Positions 6,717-7,061 of a stretch of 7,061 nt of DNA are shown piece after piece (position 1 is the first letter of the stretch; each line of letters starts with the position of its first letter). Location of the stretch: contig CANBPJ010000089.1 of the NCBI GenBank assembly GCA_947371415.1, forward strand, positions 1 through 7,061. Direction: 5' to 3'. Both the position numbers and the translations under genes were made by a program. Origin of the DNA: Burkholderiaceae bacterium. GTDB lineage: Bacteria; Pseudomonadota; Gammaproteobacteria; Burkholderiales; Burkholderiaceae. The notes under the pieces are model-generated. The model was not told the DNA's origin. It was given only the letters and a program-made list of their open reading frames with translations, and searched no databases.

Positions 6717-6741
6717 TTATATAAATCAATGGTTTATATAA
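6717..6741. repeat. Second AT-rich inverted repeat, 9-bp arms
   Basis: TTATATAAA (6717-6725) and TTTATATAA (6733-6741) are perfect reverse complements around TCAATGG. A further T-G wobble and C-G pair could reduce the loop to AAT. It lies 3 bp after the preceding hairpin. Its right arm runs into TATAAAAT (6737-6744), a -10-like sequence, so it could be an operator or part of a promoter for the next gene. It is too AT-rich for a strong RNA terminator. Confidence 0.55.
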
Positions 6742-6798
6742 AATGCACTGTAATTGGGCTTGATTTGATGGCGTGTTAAGGGTAACCTAGCACCCATC
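6742..6798 (+). promoter_or_regulatory. Leader/promoter region of the last ORF
   Basis: This is the non-coding stretch between the second inverted repeat and the ATG at 6799. TTGATT (6760-6765) with TAACCT (6783-6788), 17 bp apart, is a weak sigma70-like pair; TATAAAAT at 6737-6744 is a better -10 but lacks a clear -35. AAGGG (6778-6782) resembles a Shine-Dalgarno but is 16 bases from the ATG, too far to be convincing. Confidence 0.25.
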
Positions 6799-7061
6799 AT
6801 GAATAATAGCTCTGAAAACGGCACTACAGTAGGCTTCGAAGAACACAGTCGAGCTGAAAGTTGGGATAGCAACGATAGACTCGTAACAGAGGCATCTGCT
6901 GCCAACATCTACGCCGAGGGTGGTTTATCTCGTTTACAAACCTATGCAGCAAATCAAGTTTCGGGGAAAAAAGTGACAGCTTCTTGGCGTGCCGCTTTGG
7001 CCGTTCGCGATGCCGGACCGCCGGCAATGTTGCGCAGTGTGCGCCCTAATATCGTGCAATC
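6799..7061 (+). CDS. Unidentified protein, N-terminal part (3' end outside window)
   Basis: An ORF opens with ATG at 6799 and runs past the window end for 87 full codons. The N-terminus is MNNSSENGTTVGFEEHSRAE, polar and acidic up to about residue 35. It is followed by a more ordered, alternating segment with GGLSRLQTYAANQV (41-54), KKVTASWRAALAVRDAG (57-73) and MLRSVRPNIVQ (77-87). There is no signal peptide, lipobox, membrane segment or zinc motif in what is visible. I do not recognise the family. Codon use (GCC, CGC, CGT, GTG) is like its neighbours, which together with the open frame supports a real gene. An in-frame TGA at 6766 limits upstream extension, and no other usual start codon lies between it and 6799, but the Shine-Dalgarno is poor. 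The polar N-terminus suggests a disordered leader before a domain that lies mostly outside the window. Confidence 0.6.
   Translation, partial: MNNSSENGTTVGFEEHSRAESWDSNDRLVTEASAANIYAEGGLSRLQTYAANQVSGKKVTASWRAALAVRDAGPPAMLRSVRPNIVQ

Noticed and set aside
6726..7027. Minus-strand open frames across the maeB downstream region and the last ORF
   Set aside because: They overlap the plus-strand ORF at 6799 and the inverted repeats, are short, and lack a ribosome binding site or recognisable motifs. The plus-strand frame has more gene-like composition.
1..7061. A new defence, mobile or other undescribed multi-gene system
   Set aside because: All complete genes belong to well-known housekeeping families with intact motifs, and there are no transposase, integrase, toxin-antitoxin, phage or CRISPR signatures. 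Only the partial last ORF remains unassigned.

Overview
This window reads as ordinary chromosomal DNA from a betaproteobacterium. The best guess is Burkholderiaceae of moderate GC, close to Polynucleobacter. That rests on protein character (an OMP decarboxylase of the 'type 2' pattern, a CorA close to the E. coli protein, a hybrid malic enzyme/phosphotransacetylase), on tight gene packing and on remembered gene order; no database was consulted. I see no mobile element, CRISPR array, tRNA or rRNA, and no sign of foreign DNA.

Layout, left to right. Positions 1-237 hold the 3' end of mtgA (+), a peptidoglycan glycosyltransferase. pyrF (-, 234-1085) converges on it, and the two stop codons overlap in one palindromic CTAG. 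A 74-bp divergent spacer separates pyrF from corA (+, 1160-2131), a magnesium/cobalt channel with the GMN signature. corA converges, across 13 bp, on a three-gene minus-strand operon transcribed thiL, pgpA, pncC (4248 down to 2145), with ATGA stop/start overlaps at both internal junctions. A 72-bp divergent spacer then leads to maeB (+, 4321-6660), a malic enzyme fused to a phosphotransacetylase-like domain. A 138-bp intergenic region follows with two AT-rich inverted repeats side by side, one a perfect 16-bp hairpin with a GCAA loop. The window ends inside an unrecognised plus-strand ORF starting at 6799.

Functionally these are core genes: pyrimidine synthesis (pyrF), divalent cation uptake (corA), thiamine diphosphate formation (thiL), phosphatidylglycerol synthesis (pgpA), pyridine nucleotide salvage (pncC) and malate-to-pyruvate/NADPH supply (maeB). 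They do not form a single pathway. The thiL-pgpA-pncC operon joins three unrelated activities by translational coupling. I found no convincing new biological system. The points most worth a second look are the paired inverted repeats after maeB, the unidentified ORF beyond them, and the duplicated 12-bp segment at the maeB start.
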